NCBI GenBank assembly: GCA_934524985.1
Contig: CAKSYT010000001.1
Span: 124,001-188,000 of the forward strand
Direction: 5' to 3'
Length of the DNA stretch: 64,000 nucleotides
DNA from: an uncultured Faecalibacterium sp.
GTDB lineage: Bacteria > Bacillota > Clostridia > Oscillospirales > Ruminococcaceae
Shown here piece after piece: positions 35,519 through 44,268 of the stretch (within the stretch, counting starts at the first letter, position 1; the number at the start of each line of letters is the position of its first letter). A model generated the notes under the pieces. That model saw only the letters and a program-made list of their open reading frames with translations. It did not search any database and was not told the DNA's origin. Made by a program: the position numbers and the translations under genes.

Positions 35519-36736
35519 ATGGGAATAGTTCTATTTAAAAATAAAAAAACATGCTGTGGTTGTGGTGCATGTGCTTCTATCTGCCCTAAAGAAGCAATAT
35601 CGATGAAACCAGATAATCAAGGATTTATTTATCCAGTGATTGATTCGGATTTATGTGTTTCATGTGGTGCATGTAAAAAGGTATGTGCATATCAGAATGA
35701 AAGTTCACTGCATAAACCGGTTCAAGCTTATGCGGCTGTGAATAAGGCGAAAGAGCAACTTGAAAAATCGGCTTCAGGTGGTATTTTTGCTGCTGCCGCG
35801 ACATTTTTCCTAGAGAATAATGGGGTGGTGTTTGGTTCAGCACTTGACTTTGAGGACGGACATCCGATAGCACATTTGATTGGAATCGAAGATATAGAGC
35901 AGTTAAAACGCATTCAAGGTTCAAAATATGTCCAAAGTTCAGTTGAGCAAACGTATAAACAGGCAAGGCGTAAATTAGACGAAGGAAAGAATGTCCTTTT
36001 TTCAGGGACACCTTGTCAGATTGCAGGTCTGTATGGATATTTACGGAAAGACTATAGTAATCTGTGGACAATCGATGTGATTTGTCATGGAGTTCCTAAT
36101 TTGAGATTTTTTGATGATTATCTCCACATCGAAGGACAAAAACGTGGGGGAATTCCAATTGGATATTCTTTTCGTGATAAAAAACGCGGTTGGGGTATGA
36201 ATGCAAGATTAGATTTGAAATGCCCATCAGGTGGAGAAAAGAGCATATATATACCAGCAAGATTGACATCTTATAATACATTGTTTTTGGATGGAGATAT
36301 TTATAGAGAAAACTGCTACGAGTGTCCATATGCGCATAAAGAGCGAGTGGCAGATATGACAATTGGGGATTTTTGGGGAATCGAACGGGAACATCCTGAG
36401 TTATTGAAGCAGGATGCGTTTGATGAAAGAAAAGGCATTTCCTGCATACTTGCGAATACTGAAAAAGGTGTAGAACTGTGCAATAAATTGACGGATAGAA
36501 TTTGGCTTAGTAAAAGTTCGTATGATAAAATCGCAAGAAAAAACGGACAGCTTAGTCATCCATCTGTTCAATCATCTCGTCGAAAAATAATTATGGAGCT
36601 TTACGAAAAGACTGGGTATGACGGGGTGGAAAAGTGGTTCCATAAAAAGTATAGAAAACAAATAGTTGTGCACAGTGTTTATAATGCGATTCCTAGAAAA
36701 GTAAGAGTTGCATTGAAAAATATAATCAAAAAATAG
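35519..36736 (+). CDS. Iron-sulfur protein, F420 hydrogenase beta-subunit-like (capsule-linked)
   Basis: The 405-residue protein starts with two 4Fe-4S ferredoxin motifs, CCGCGACASICP (residues 12-23) and CVSCGACKKVC (residues 45-55). The FrhB-type N and C domains follow, including FSGTPCQIAGLYGYL, VICHGVPN and MTIGDFWG. Such proteins are common in clostridial polysaccharide loci next to pyruvyl transferases. Their reaction there is not established, though a redox modification of a sugar is plausible. Frame and length are normal. Confidence 0.9.
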   Translation: MGIVLFKNKKTCCGCGACASICPKEAISMKPDNQGFIYPVIDSDLCVSCGACKKVCAYQNESSLHKPVQAYAAVNKAKEQLEKSASGGIFAAAATFFLENNGVVFGSALDFEDGHPIAHLIGIEDIEQLKRIQGSKYVQSSVEQTYKQARRKLDEGKNVLFSGTPCQIAGLYGYLRKDYSNLWTIDVICHGVPNLRFFDDYLHIEGQKRGGIPIGYSFRDKKRGWGMNARLDLKCPSGGEKSIYIPARLTSYNTLFLDGDIYRENCYECPYAHKERVADMTIGDFWGIEREHPELLKQDAFDERKGISCILANTEKGVELCNKLTDRIWLSKSSYDKIARKNGQLSHPSVQSSRRKIIMELYEKTGYDGVEKWFHKKYRKQIVVHSVYNAIPRKVRVALKNIIKK

Positions 36737-36749
36737 AGGAGAATTACGG

Positions 36750-37763
36750 ATGGCTTCAAAACACATGAATTTGAAAAGAATATCGCATCGAATAAAAGAA
36801 GAAGTAGGTTCTACAATGGAAGTTGCAAATGTAGTGGGTATTAGAGGTGCATTTGCAACATTCCGTGGTAAAGTAGATATTCAAATTATGGTTCATAATG
36901 GACATATAGAGCATCCGTGGATCAAAAAGCACTTAATAAAAAAGCATGAGGCAATGAATGCGTATTTTGAACGAACTTGCATAAAAGTTACCGAAGAACG
37001 GATTTGCAATATTAAAATTCCAGAACAGGATGAAAATTATAAGGATTGCATTTGGATATGCTGGTGGCAAGGGATGAAGAATGCTCCAGATATCGTAAAA
37101 AAATGTGTAGCGTCTATTCGGATTCATGCTGGAAACCATAAAATTGTAATTATTACAGACGAAAACTACAAGGAATTTGTTACATTTCCAACTTGGTTAG
37201 AAGAAAAATATAAACGTGGAATTATAACAAAAACACATCTTTCAGATTTATTGAGAATTTCGCTTTTAGCTCAATATGGTGGAATTTGGTTGGATTCGAC
37301 TTTTTTCTGTACAGGAGATCTTCAGCCGTATTTCGATATGCCGGTTTGGTCGATTAAGCGACCAGACTATCGCCATGTTTCTGTGGCATGTGGTGAATTT
37401 GCAAACTATTCATTTGGATGCACTACAGAATACAGAAAAGTTTTTGCTATCTTACGAGAATATCTTCTGGATTATTGGGAGCATTATGATTATATGATTG
37501 ATTATCTGTTTTTAGATTATTTGATTGTTCTTGCAAGAAAGCAAAATGATTATGTGAATCAGGCATTTAATGAAATCATCCCTAATAATAAAAACTGCGA
37601 TGAACTGTTGAAGGTTCTTGGAACTACGTTTGATTCTAGTGCTTGGGAAATGTTGAAGGATAATACGGCATTGTTTAAGCTGACATGGAAAGCTGATTTT
37701 CCCCAAATAGTTGATGGAAAGAAAACGTATTATGGAAAAATGCTGAATGGAGAACTTCTTTAA
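36750..37763 (+). CDS. Capsular polysaccharide synthesis glycosyltransferase (Caps_synth/GT32-like)
   Basis: The 337-residue protein has the core blocks CIWICWWQGMKNAPDIVKKC, KIVIITDENY and THLSDLLRISLLAQYGGIWLDST. The last holds the D-x-D-like YGGIWLDS motif of GT32-type capsule transferases. No membrane segment is seen. It likely adds one sugar of the repeat unit. The next gene starts 31 nt after its stop. Confidence 0.88.
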   Translation: MASKHMNLKRISHRIKEEVGSTMEVANVVGIRGAFATFRGKVDIQIMVHNGHIEHPWIKKHLIKKHEAMNAYFERTCIKVTEERICNIKIPEQDENYKDCIWICWWQGMKNAPDIVKKCVASIRIHAGNHKIVIITDENYKEFVTFPTWLEEKYKRGIITKTHLSDLLRISLLAQYGGIWLDSTFFCTGDLQPYFDMPVWSIKRPDYRHVSVACGEFANYSFGCTTEYRKVFAILREYLLDYWEHYDYMIDYLFLDYLIVLARKQNDYVNQAFNEIIPNNKNCDELLKVLGTTFDSSAWEMLKDNTALFKLTWKADFPQIVDGKKTYYGKMLNGELL

Positions 37764-37794
37764 GCATGGGGAGATTGGAGGTAAGAGGGAAACG

Positions 37795-38346
37795 ATGCTA
37801 GAGTGTTTAAAAAGTGATTTATATCGCTATGAGGGAAAGACAACATGGAAATCCTTTATTAAGTACTATAGAAAAAATGCAGGATTCCGTTTTTTAGTAG
37901 CTTATAGGCTTGTAAATGAAAAAGGAATTCTTAAAATCATGGGTGGAATTCTTTGGACGTTTAGAGATAAACAGCGAATTCAAATTTTGAGAGAAACAAA
38001 AATTGGATGTGGGTTATATATAAGCCATGGCGGACCTGTTGTTGTTAATCCTTCGGCGGTTATTGGAAACAATTGTAACCTTTCGCAATTTGTTACAATT
38101 GGCTCAAATGAAGGAAGAGCTGCAGTGATAGGTGATAATGTTTATATTGGACCCAATACTTGTATAGTTGAGGATGTAAATATTGGAGATAATGCCACAA
38201 TAGGTGCAGGAAGTGTTGTTACTAAGGACATTCCCTCAAACGCGACTGCAGCTGGAAATTATGCTAAAGTGTTGAATTTTAATAATCCGGGCAGATATGT
38301 TGAAAATAGATGGGCTTGTATGTCGGGGGGGGGGCAAAACTATTGA
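37795..38346 (+). CDS. Hexapeptide acyltransferase (serine O-acetyltransferase-like) with poly-G run at its 3' end
   Basis: The 183-residue left-handed beta-helix acyltransferase probably O-acetylates the polysaccharide or a sugar precursor. The N-terminal helical region (MLECLKSDLYRYEG) is followed by hexapeptide repeats (GCGLYISHGGPVVVNPSAVIG, IGDNVYIGPNT, IGDNATIGAGSVV). The catalytic His lies in ISHGG. The family normally ends around GRYVENRW. Here 10 consecutive G (38325-38334) follow and give the tail ACMSGGGQNY. One G more or less would only change the tail, so this enzyme is intact in all three states. The start at 37795 lies after AAGAGGGAAACG. Confidence 0.85.
   Translation: MLECLKSDLYRYEGKTTWKSFIKYYRKNAGFRFLVAYRLVNEKGILKIMGGILWTFRDKQRIQILRETKIGCGLYISHGGPVVVNPSAVIGNNCNLSQFVTIGSNEGRAAVIGDNVYIGPNTCIVEDVNIGDNATIGAGSVVTKDIPSNATAAGNYAKVLNFNNPGRYVENRWACMSGGGQNY
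38325..38334 (+). repeat. Poly-G run, G10
   Basis: Ten G in a row followed by CAAAACT sit in AT-rich DNA at the end of the first acyltransferase gene. The same context (TCG-run-CAAAACT) recurs at 41985. Runs of this length are prone to slipped-strand change. Confidence 0.85.
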
Positions 38347-38425
38347 TACAGTACAGGATGCCCATTAATAAGTGCGCATAACGAAATAACTTTATTGAGG
38401 CATGGCGCAAGAAAGGAAAATAGTA

Positions 38426-39592
38426 ATGAAGAAGATACTTTTTGTTATGCCAACACTTCGAGATGGCGGTGCAGAACGTAGTTTGGTTAATTTATTGACT
38501 GAACTTCCAGAAGATAAATACGAGATAGATTTACTATTGCTAAAAAAGCAGGGGACGTTTTTGTCACAAGTTCCATCTTATGTAAACATCTTGGAGCAAC
38601 CTCCAATTTTGAAAAAATTATACGGACCTGTAAGAAAAGCGGGCATCTATATGCCTGTAAAGGTTTTAGGAAATTTGTTGGCTAGAATTGTAAAATCGGG
38701 AATGGGAAACCAGAAAGCCTTTATGTGGGAATACTTTTACAAGCCCATTATAGACGGTTTGGACAAGGAATACGATGTTGCGGTTGGATTCTTGGGAGGG
38801 GAATCAACATATTATATTGTTGACGAAGTAAAAGCCAAAAGGAAAATACATTGGGTACATAATGATTACAGAACTTCCGGAATGCCAAAAAAATACGACT
38901 TGAAGCTCTTTCCGAAGGTAGATGCGGTTGTGACAATTTCAGAGGAATGTCTTGCAATATTAAAGGAAGAATTTCCACAGTTTCAAGATAAATTTTATTG
39001 TATAGAGAACATCACATCATCGGCAGTAATCAAAGCACGAGCAAATGAGTTTATTCCGGAAGAGTACAAAGGGCTCAAAAACATTTTACTATCGGTTGGA
39101 CGATTATCCGAACAAAAGGGATTTGATATGGCAGTTTCTGCTGCAAGCGAACTAAAGAAAAAAAGGTTAAAATTCAAATGGTTTATTATTGGAAGTGGTC
39201 CACTTAAAGATAAACTTAATGATCAAATAAAAAAAGAAAATGTGGAAGATTGTGTTGAACTCTTAGGAACAAAATCTAATCCATATCCATACATAAAAAA
39301 CTGTGACATTTTTGTACAGCCGTCAAGATATGAGGGAAAATCCGTTGTAATTGATGAAGCAAAAATTCTGGCAAAGCCTATTATCGCAACAGCATATCCT
39401 ACGGTAAAGGATCAAATACAGAATGACAATGAAGGAATAATCGTTGAACTTAATGTGAATGGAATAGTGAATGGAATAGTTGCCTTATGCTCTGATAATG
39501 TAAAAAAACAACAGATAACAGAGTATTTAAATAGACAGGAGTACGGAAATCGAGAAGAAATAATGAAGTACATTAAACTGTTCGATAAATAA
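38426..39592 (+). CDS. GT4-family glycosyltransferase
   Basis: The 388-residue GT-B glycosyltransferase has the N-terminal FVMPTLRDGGAERSLVNLL, the central VAVGFLGGESTYYI, the donor-domain ILLSVGRLSEQKGFDMAV and the motif PSRYEGKSVVIDEAKILAKP. The ATG at 38426 is chosen for AAAGGAAAATAGTA upstream; an earlier ATG at 38402 has no site. It belongs to the capsule transcription unit. The donor sugar is unknown. Confidence 0.92.
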   Translation: MKKILFVMPTLRDGGAERSLVNLLTELPEDKYEIDLLLLKKQGTFLSQVPSYVNILEQPPILKKLYGPVRKAGIYMPVKVLGNLLARIVKSGMGNQKAFMWEYFYKPIIDGLDKEYDVAVGFLGGESTYYIVDEVKAKRKIHWVHNDYRTSGMPKKYDLKLFPKVDAVVTISEECLAILKEEFPQFQDKFYCIENITSSAVIKARANEFIPEEYKGLKNILLSVGRLSEQKGFDMAVSAASELKKKRLKFKWFIIGSGPLKDKLNDQIKKENVEDCVELLGTKSNPYPYIKNCDIFVQPSRYEGKSVVIDEAKILAKPIIATAYPTVKDQIQNDNEGIIVELNVNGIVNGIVALCSDNVKKQQITEYLNRQEYGNREEIMKYIKLFDK

Positions 39593-39606
39593 AGAGGGAC
39601 GATGTT

Positions 39607-40761
39607 ATGAGGGTATTATTCATATCTAAAAGCCTTCATGCTGTATCCGGCGCAGGTGTAGGCTCAAGAATGCATTTAAATGCATTGAGACGATTAGTCG
39701 GAGAAGAAAATGCATATGTAGTGGATGTTGGATTATCTGAGGCTGCACATAGAGAAGAAAAATATATTGCGTACGGAAAGTATCGCAATATATTAGATCG
39801 ATTGCATAGACATTTAGAAGGAAATACATATTTATTCAGTAATAAGATTATAAGTGATGTATGCAAAATAATAAAAAAGGAAAAAGTCTCTTTTGTTTTC
39901 GTTGATGATTCGTACTATGGAAATTTAGTGAAAACAATAAAAAAGGAATGCGATGCAGTGACAGTAGTTACCTTTTTTCATGATGTTAAAGCTGCATTGT
40001 TTAGAATTTGGATGAAAACTGCACCTTGGTTTGATAAAATCGATTTCAGAATAGGACTTGCACAGGAAAAGATTAGTACGATGTATACAGATGCAAATAT
40101 TGTCTTAAATCAAAATGAAAATAGCTTGTTAAGGCAATATTATAATGTGAATGCAGACTTTTATTTTCCAGTTTGTGTGTCCGGAGAAAACAAACAACAG
40201 ATAGGATTGAATCCATATTGTGGAAATAAAAAACATATTCTATTTGTTGGCACATATTATTTGCCAAACATTCAGGGCCTGCATTGGTTTTGTGATACGG
40301 TATTTGATAATGTCAAAGAGAATTATGATATATGGGTAATCGGAAAAGGATTAGAAAAAGTACGAGATGAGTTTGATGACGATGATATCCATGTGATTGG
40401 GTTTGTTGACAGTTTATCAGAATACTATAGTTACGCAGATATGGTAATAGCACCCTTAACAGATGGTGGAGGTATGAAAATAAAAACTGCAGAGGCAATC
40501 TCCTATGGAAAGATGTTTTTAGGGTCTTCAGAAAGCCTATATGGATACTGGGAGGAAATTCCCGATGATTTGAAAGGTAAAGTTGTGTTTAAATGTGATA
40601 CAGCGGAAGAATATCTGAATGCTTTCAACAAGATAGATGAGAAGCCAATCTGTAAGAAAAATGGGGAACTGATCACGCTTTATGATCGACTTTATTCTGA
40701 AAATGCAGCTTATAATATCATGAAAGATATTGTCGAAAAAACAACAGGAGTAAAACTATGA
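39607..40761 (+). CDS. Glycosyltransferase, GT-B fold
   Basis: The 384-residue protein has GT-B landmarks: SKSLHAVSGAGVGSRMHLNAL near the start, ILFVGTYYLPNIQGLHWFCD for the donor domain, and YADMVIAPLTDGGGMKIKTAEAISYGK near the usual E-x7-E site. This last form is common in GT4 enzymes of the polyrhamnose/heptose type. Its stop overlaps the ATG of the heptose kinase gene (ATGA), so it may be the heptosyltransferase of the locus; that is inference. Confidence 0.85.
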   Translation: MRVLFISKSLHAVSGAGVGSRMHLNALRRLVGEENAYVVDVGLSEAAHREEKYIAYGKYRNILDRLHRHLEGNTYLFSNKIISDVCKIIKKEKVSFVFVDDSYYGNLVKTIKKECDAVTVVTFFHDVKAALFRIWMKTAPWFDKIDFRIGLAQEKISTMYTDANIVLNQNENSLLRQYYNVNADFYFPVCVSGENKQQIGLNPYCGNKKHILFVGTYYLPNIQGLHWFCDTVFDNVKENYDIWVIGKGLEKVRDEFDDDDIHVIGFVDSLSEYYSYADMVIAPLTDGGGMKIKTAEAISYGKMFLGSSESLYGYWEEIPDDLKGKVVFKCDTAEEYLNAFNKIDEKPICKKNGELITLYDRLYSENAAYNIMKDIVEKTTGVKL

Positions 40762-41759
40762 TTATCACAAAAACACCATTCCGTATGTCTTTTTTTGGCG
40801 GCGGAACAGATATGGAAAGCTTTTTTAGAGAAAACGGTGGAGCTGTTTTATCTACCACATTTGACAAATATTGTTATGTAAATGTACGCCATTTACCAAG
40901 GTTCTTTGACTATTCTACGGAGTTGTCTTATTCAAAGACGGAGCGCGTGACAAACATTGACGATATTCAGCATCCTGCAATCCGCAACGCAATGAAAATG
41001 TTAGACATGCATGAGATTCGTCTTACATATGAAGCAGACCTTCCGGCACGTTCTGGCTTAGGAACATCAAGTTCCTTTGCAGTTGGAATGTTAAATGCTT
41101 TTTATGCTTTGAAGGGCAAGTACGCAGACAAGAAGAAACTGGCAGATGAAGCAATTTATCTTGAGCGTAATCTCTGTCAGGAAGCTGGTGGTTGGCAGGA
41201 TCAAATTGCTGCTTCTTTTGGCGGATTTAACCGCATTAACTTTAATGCGGATGGGTATGAGGTTTTGCCAGTCATTATTTCTCCGGAGCGAAAGAAGCAA
41301 CTCAATCAGAATTTAATGATGTTCTTTACCGGATTTACCCGTTTTTCTTCGGATGTGCAAAAAGCGAATGCAGCAGGAAAGCAGGATAAGACGGCACAGC
41401 TGAAAGAGATGCTTGCTCTGGTTGATGACGCTGAACGTGTTCTGACAGATAAGAATGCAGATCTTGATGATTTTGGCAGAATGCTGGATCACACTTGGAA
41501 ACTTAAACGTCAAACTGGATCGGCTGTTTCTACAAATAGTATTGATGAACTTTATGCAAAAGGCGTGGCGGCTGGTGCATTGGGCGGAAAATTGCTGGGA
41601 GCCGGTGGCGGTGGATTCCTTGTATTTTATGTTCAGCCTGAGCGACAGGATGCAGTGCGATGGGCGATGCGCGATTTGATGCATATTCCGTTTGCGTTTG
41701 AAGATGGTGGTACGAGGGTGATTCATTATACACCGGAAACATATATTCCGAAGGAGTAA
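40758..41759 (+). CDS. hddA: D-glycero-alpha-D-manno-heptose 7-phosphate kinase
   Basis: This GHMP-fold kinase forms heptose 1,7-bisphosphate in the GDP-heptose route. The 333-residue protein starts TKTPFRMSFFGGGTDMESFF, the signature opening of HddA. It has the ATP loop PARSGLGTSSSFAVGML near residue 97-113, QEAGGWQDQIAASFGG and the C-terminal GGKLLGAGGGGFLVF. GmhA (42402) and the HddC-GmhB fusion (46368) complete the pathway in the same locus. Length and motifs are normal. Confidence 0.92.
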   Translation: MIITKTPFRMSFFGGGTDMESFFRENGGAVLSTTFDKYCYVNVRHLPRFFDYSTELSYSKTERVTNIDDIQHPAIRNAMKMLDMHEIRLTYEADLPARSGLGTSSSFAVGMLNAFYALKGKYADKKKLADEAIYLERNLCQEAGGWQDQIAASFGGFNRINFNADGYEVLPVIISPERKKQLNQNLMMFFTGFTRFSSDVQKANAAGKQDKTAQLKEMLALVDDAERVLTDKNADLDDFGRMLDHTWKLKRQTGSAVSTNSIDELYAKGVAAGALGGKLLGAGGGGFLVFYVQPERQDAVRWAMRDLMHIPFAFEDGGTRVIHYTPETYIPKE

Positions 41760-41761
41760 AA

Positions 41762-42384
41762 ATGAAAAAGTTAAGAGTTTTACAGATATTGAATTTTTGG
41801 CGCTTAATACCAGCCTATATATGTATTTGTATGGCATCTGAAGAAGTGAAGAATGTAGTGATAGAGGAACTGTATCATTGGAAAAAATGTGATAAGAGAA
41901 ATGAGGTTTCCAGATTTGATATTTTTTCTGGATTGATGTTGGAACGGAAAGAGTATCGGTCGTTGCTGCAATACCGATTCAATCGGGGGGGGCAAAACTT
42001 TTGCTGAAGGTTTTGTTTCCTGGGATGGAAACGCTTTATATTAATACACCAAAGATTGGCCCCAGATTGTTTATTCAGCATGGATTTGCAACAAACATTA
42101 GTGCAAAACAAATTGGGAGCGATTGCTGGATTAACCAGCAGGTTACCATAGGGTATACCTTTGCACCAGATCCCCCGATCATTGGGAATGGAGTTCGTGT
42201 TTCTGCTGGAGCAAAGGTGGTTGGAAATATCACAATTGGCGATAATGCAATTATTGCTGCAAACGCAGCAGTAGTAAAAGATGTCAGAGAAAACGAAGTA
42301 GTTGGTGGTGTTCCGGCAAAAACCATTGGTGAAAATGTGGAACATAAATTGTATTTTGGCGAGAACGAAGGCATACGGAAATGA
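41762..42384 (+). CDS. Poly-G phase-variable hexapeptide acyltransferase, OFF frame here
   Basis: The ATG at 41762 opens a frame that reads as the helical N-terminus of a serine-acetyltransferase-like enzyme (LNFWRLIPAYICICMASEE, EYRSLLQYRFNRGG). It stops at 42007, just after eight G (41985-41992). The rest of the enzyme continues in another frame: KVLFPGMETLYINTPKIGP, then hexapeptide repeats with the catalytic His in IQHGF and the end GGVPAKTIGENVEHKL. Adding one G joins the two parts as FNRGGAKLLLKVLFPG, a 207-residue protein of family-normal length. With 8 G the product is an 81-residue stub. Slipped-strand switching is inferred; a fixed frameshift or sequencing error is the alternative. 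Confidence 0.82.
41985..41992 (+). repeat. Poly-G run, G8, inside acyltransferase gene
   Basis: Eight G after AATC and before CAAAACTTTT mark the exact point where the reading frame is lost. Nine G (or six) would keep the gene open. Confidence 0.9.
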
Positions 42385-42401
42385 TGCTATGAGGTAAAAG
42401 C

Positions 42402-43040
42402 ATGAAGGATTTAATGAAGCATCTAGATATACTAATTAGTAGATATCCAGTTTTAGAGGAATCAAGGCAAGATATTGAAAAGGCATATTTAGTTCTTGAA
42501 GAGTGTTACAGGGAAAAGAAAAAAGTTCTAATAGCCGGAAATGGCGGGTCGGCAGCAGATGCGGAGCATATTGTCGGGGAATTGATGAAGGGATTTAAAC
42601 TTCCCAGAAAACCTGATATGGGGTTTGCCAGTAAGTTAATTGAAAAAGATGAAGAACTGGGACGTGTTTTGGCGGATAATCTTCAAGGTGCACTTCCAGC
42701 TATTGCATTAGATGGTCATCCGGCGCTATCAACAGCATATATGAATGATTGTGAACCATTACTTTGTTTTGCGCAGCAGATTAATGGCTACGGGACAGAA
42801 GGAGATGTGTTTTTAGGCATATCCACAAGTGGAAATAGCAAGAACATCTTGTATGCAGCGGTTACTGCACATGCAAAGGGCATGAAAGTAATTGGGTTGA
42901 CAGGTGCTAAAGATAGTAAACTTGAGACTTTGAGTGATGTATGTATTAAAGCTCCTCAGACAGAGACTTATATGATCCAAGAATTACATTTGCCAATATA
43001 TCATTGCTTGTGTCTGATGCTTGAGGATAGATTTTTTTGA
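42402..43040 (+). CDS. gmhA: Sedoheptulose-7-phosphate isomerase (SIS domain)
   Basis: This isomerase converts sedoheptulose 7-phosphate to D-glycero-D-manno-heptose 7-phosphate, the first step to nucleotide-activated heptose. The 212-residue SIS protein has the family block VLIAGNGGSAADAEHIVGELM and SALSTAYMND-type and GDVFLGISTSGNSKN blocks. Length is near that of bacterial GmhA (about 190-200). It sits between acyltransferase and polymerase genes of the capsule operon, together with hddA. Confidence 0.92.
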   Translation: MKDLMKHLDILISRYPVLEESRQDIEKAYLVLEECYREKKKVLIAGNGGSAADAEHIVGELMKGFKLPRKPDMGFASKLIEKDEELGRVLADNLQGALPAIALDGHPALSTAYMNDCEPLLCFAQQINGYGTEGDVFLGISTSGNSKNILYAAVTAHAKGMKVIGLTGAKDSKLETLSDVCIKAPQTETYMIQELHLPIYHCLCLMLEDRFF

Positions 43041-43073
43041 CATTTATAATTTGTGGAATGCGAGGTGAGATTG

Positions 43074-44252
43074 TTGCTAGATTTAAAGGTTAAAAAATCA
43101 TCGATTCTCTTGGCTGTGTACTTGTTTTCAATGTTTTTGCCCGGATATTTTTCAAGCCCAATTATGCAAATGGTATCAAATATAATGATGGTTGGAGTAG
43201 CAAGTTATCTTTTTTCAGTAAAATACAAGCCGTCGCGTTTTATGATACTAACAATATGCTATTTTGCATATTTAATCGCAATAACATTTATATATCATAA
43301 TAAGGCAGCAGATGTTCATTTAATTATTTCGAATTTAAAAATTGTATTTATGCTTTGTGCTATTGAGTATTTACTTAAAAGAACACCGGATAGCACAATC
43401 AATATAATGTTTTTTATATTGATAACATTTGTTTTAATTGACTTCGCTTCAATAGTGTTGTTTCCAAATGGGTTATATCAAACAGAACAGATTTGGAATG
43501 AGTGGTCATCTTCACAAGAAGCACATTGGATATATGGAAATAAAAATAATCGGATCTATTGGTATGTGTTATTATCTATAATTACATGGCTAAGATACAT
43601 CTTTAATAATAAAAGTAAAGTGATGGTTTTGATAACATCTGGAATTTCTATAGTTGCTATGATGCTGGTCAAATCAAGTACTGCAACAATTGTTGCTATT
43701 TTTGTTAGCGTGGGTGTCTTTTATTTAACATATAAAAAGCAAACAAATTTAAATATGAATTCATACGGTATTTTAGTGATTTATGGATGTATAACGGTTT
43801 TGATTTTATTGGGGTCCACTTCGTTGCTGAAACCATTTGTTGAAGGCGTATTACATAAGGATATGACATTTACAGGTCGTAGCACAGCCTGGGAGAGAGT
43901 ATTGTTGTTAATTGCTAGCAAACCCGTATTTGGTTGGGGAGTAATTGATAGTGAAACGGCAACGAGACTTTTGAAAAGTATTGCCTTTGTAAATCCGCAT
44001 AATCAGTTACTGAATTGTCTTTGGCAAGGTGGTATTATACTTGTCTTCATTTTAAGTTTAATAATGACTACTACAGCTTTTAATATCGCTAAAACTCCGA
44101 ATAGACCTGAAAGAACGGGAATTCAATTTGTTTGGATAGGATTGCTAATAGATATGATATTTGAGGTATTACTCGGTACGGGCGCAACATGGATTTGTTT
44201 GCTATTAATTAATCATTTGTACGAATTTATATATGAACGAGAGGGTTCGTAG
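43074..44252 (+). CDS. wzy: Polysaccharide polymerase (Wzy/O-antigen ligase-like)
   Basis: This polytopic membrane protein has about ten hydrophobic segments. A long extracytoplasmic loop holds the block DMTFTGRSTAWERVLLLIASKPVFGWG, followed by NPHNQLLNCLWQGG. These match the R-x-W and H-N-x-L pattern of O-antigen polymerases and ligases. It likely joins repeat units outside the membrane. Start choice is uncertain: TTG at 43074 lies 5 nt after AGGTGA, and GTG at 43053 is an alternative adding 7 residues. Placement before the flippase supports Wzy. Confidence 0.85.
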   Translation: MLDLKVKKSSILLAVYLFSMFLPGYFSSPIMQMVSNIMMVGVASYLFSVKYKPSRFMILTICYFAYLIAITFIYHNKAADVHLIISNLKIVFMLCAIEYLLKRTPDSTINIMFFILITFVLIDFASIVLFPNGLYQTEQIWNEWSSSQEAHWIYGNKNNRIYWYVLLSIITWLRYIFNNKSKVMVLITSGISIVAMMLVKSSTATIVAIFVSVGVFYLTYKKQTNLNMNSYGILVIYGCITVLILLGSTSLLKPFVEGVLHKDMTFTGRSTAWERVLLLIASKPVFGWGVIDSETATRLLKSIAFVNPHNQLLNCLWQGGIILVFILSLIMTTTAFNIAKTPNRPERTGIQFVWIGLLIDMIFEVLLGTGATWICLLLINHLYEFIYEREGS

Positions 44253-44268
44253 AGTGTAAGGAGATAAG

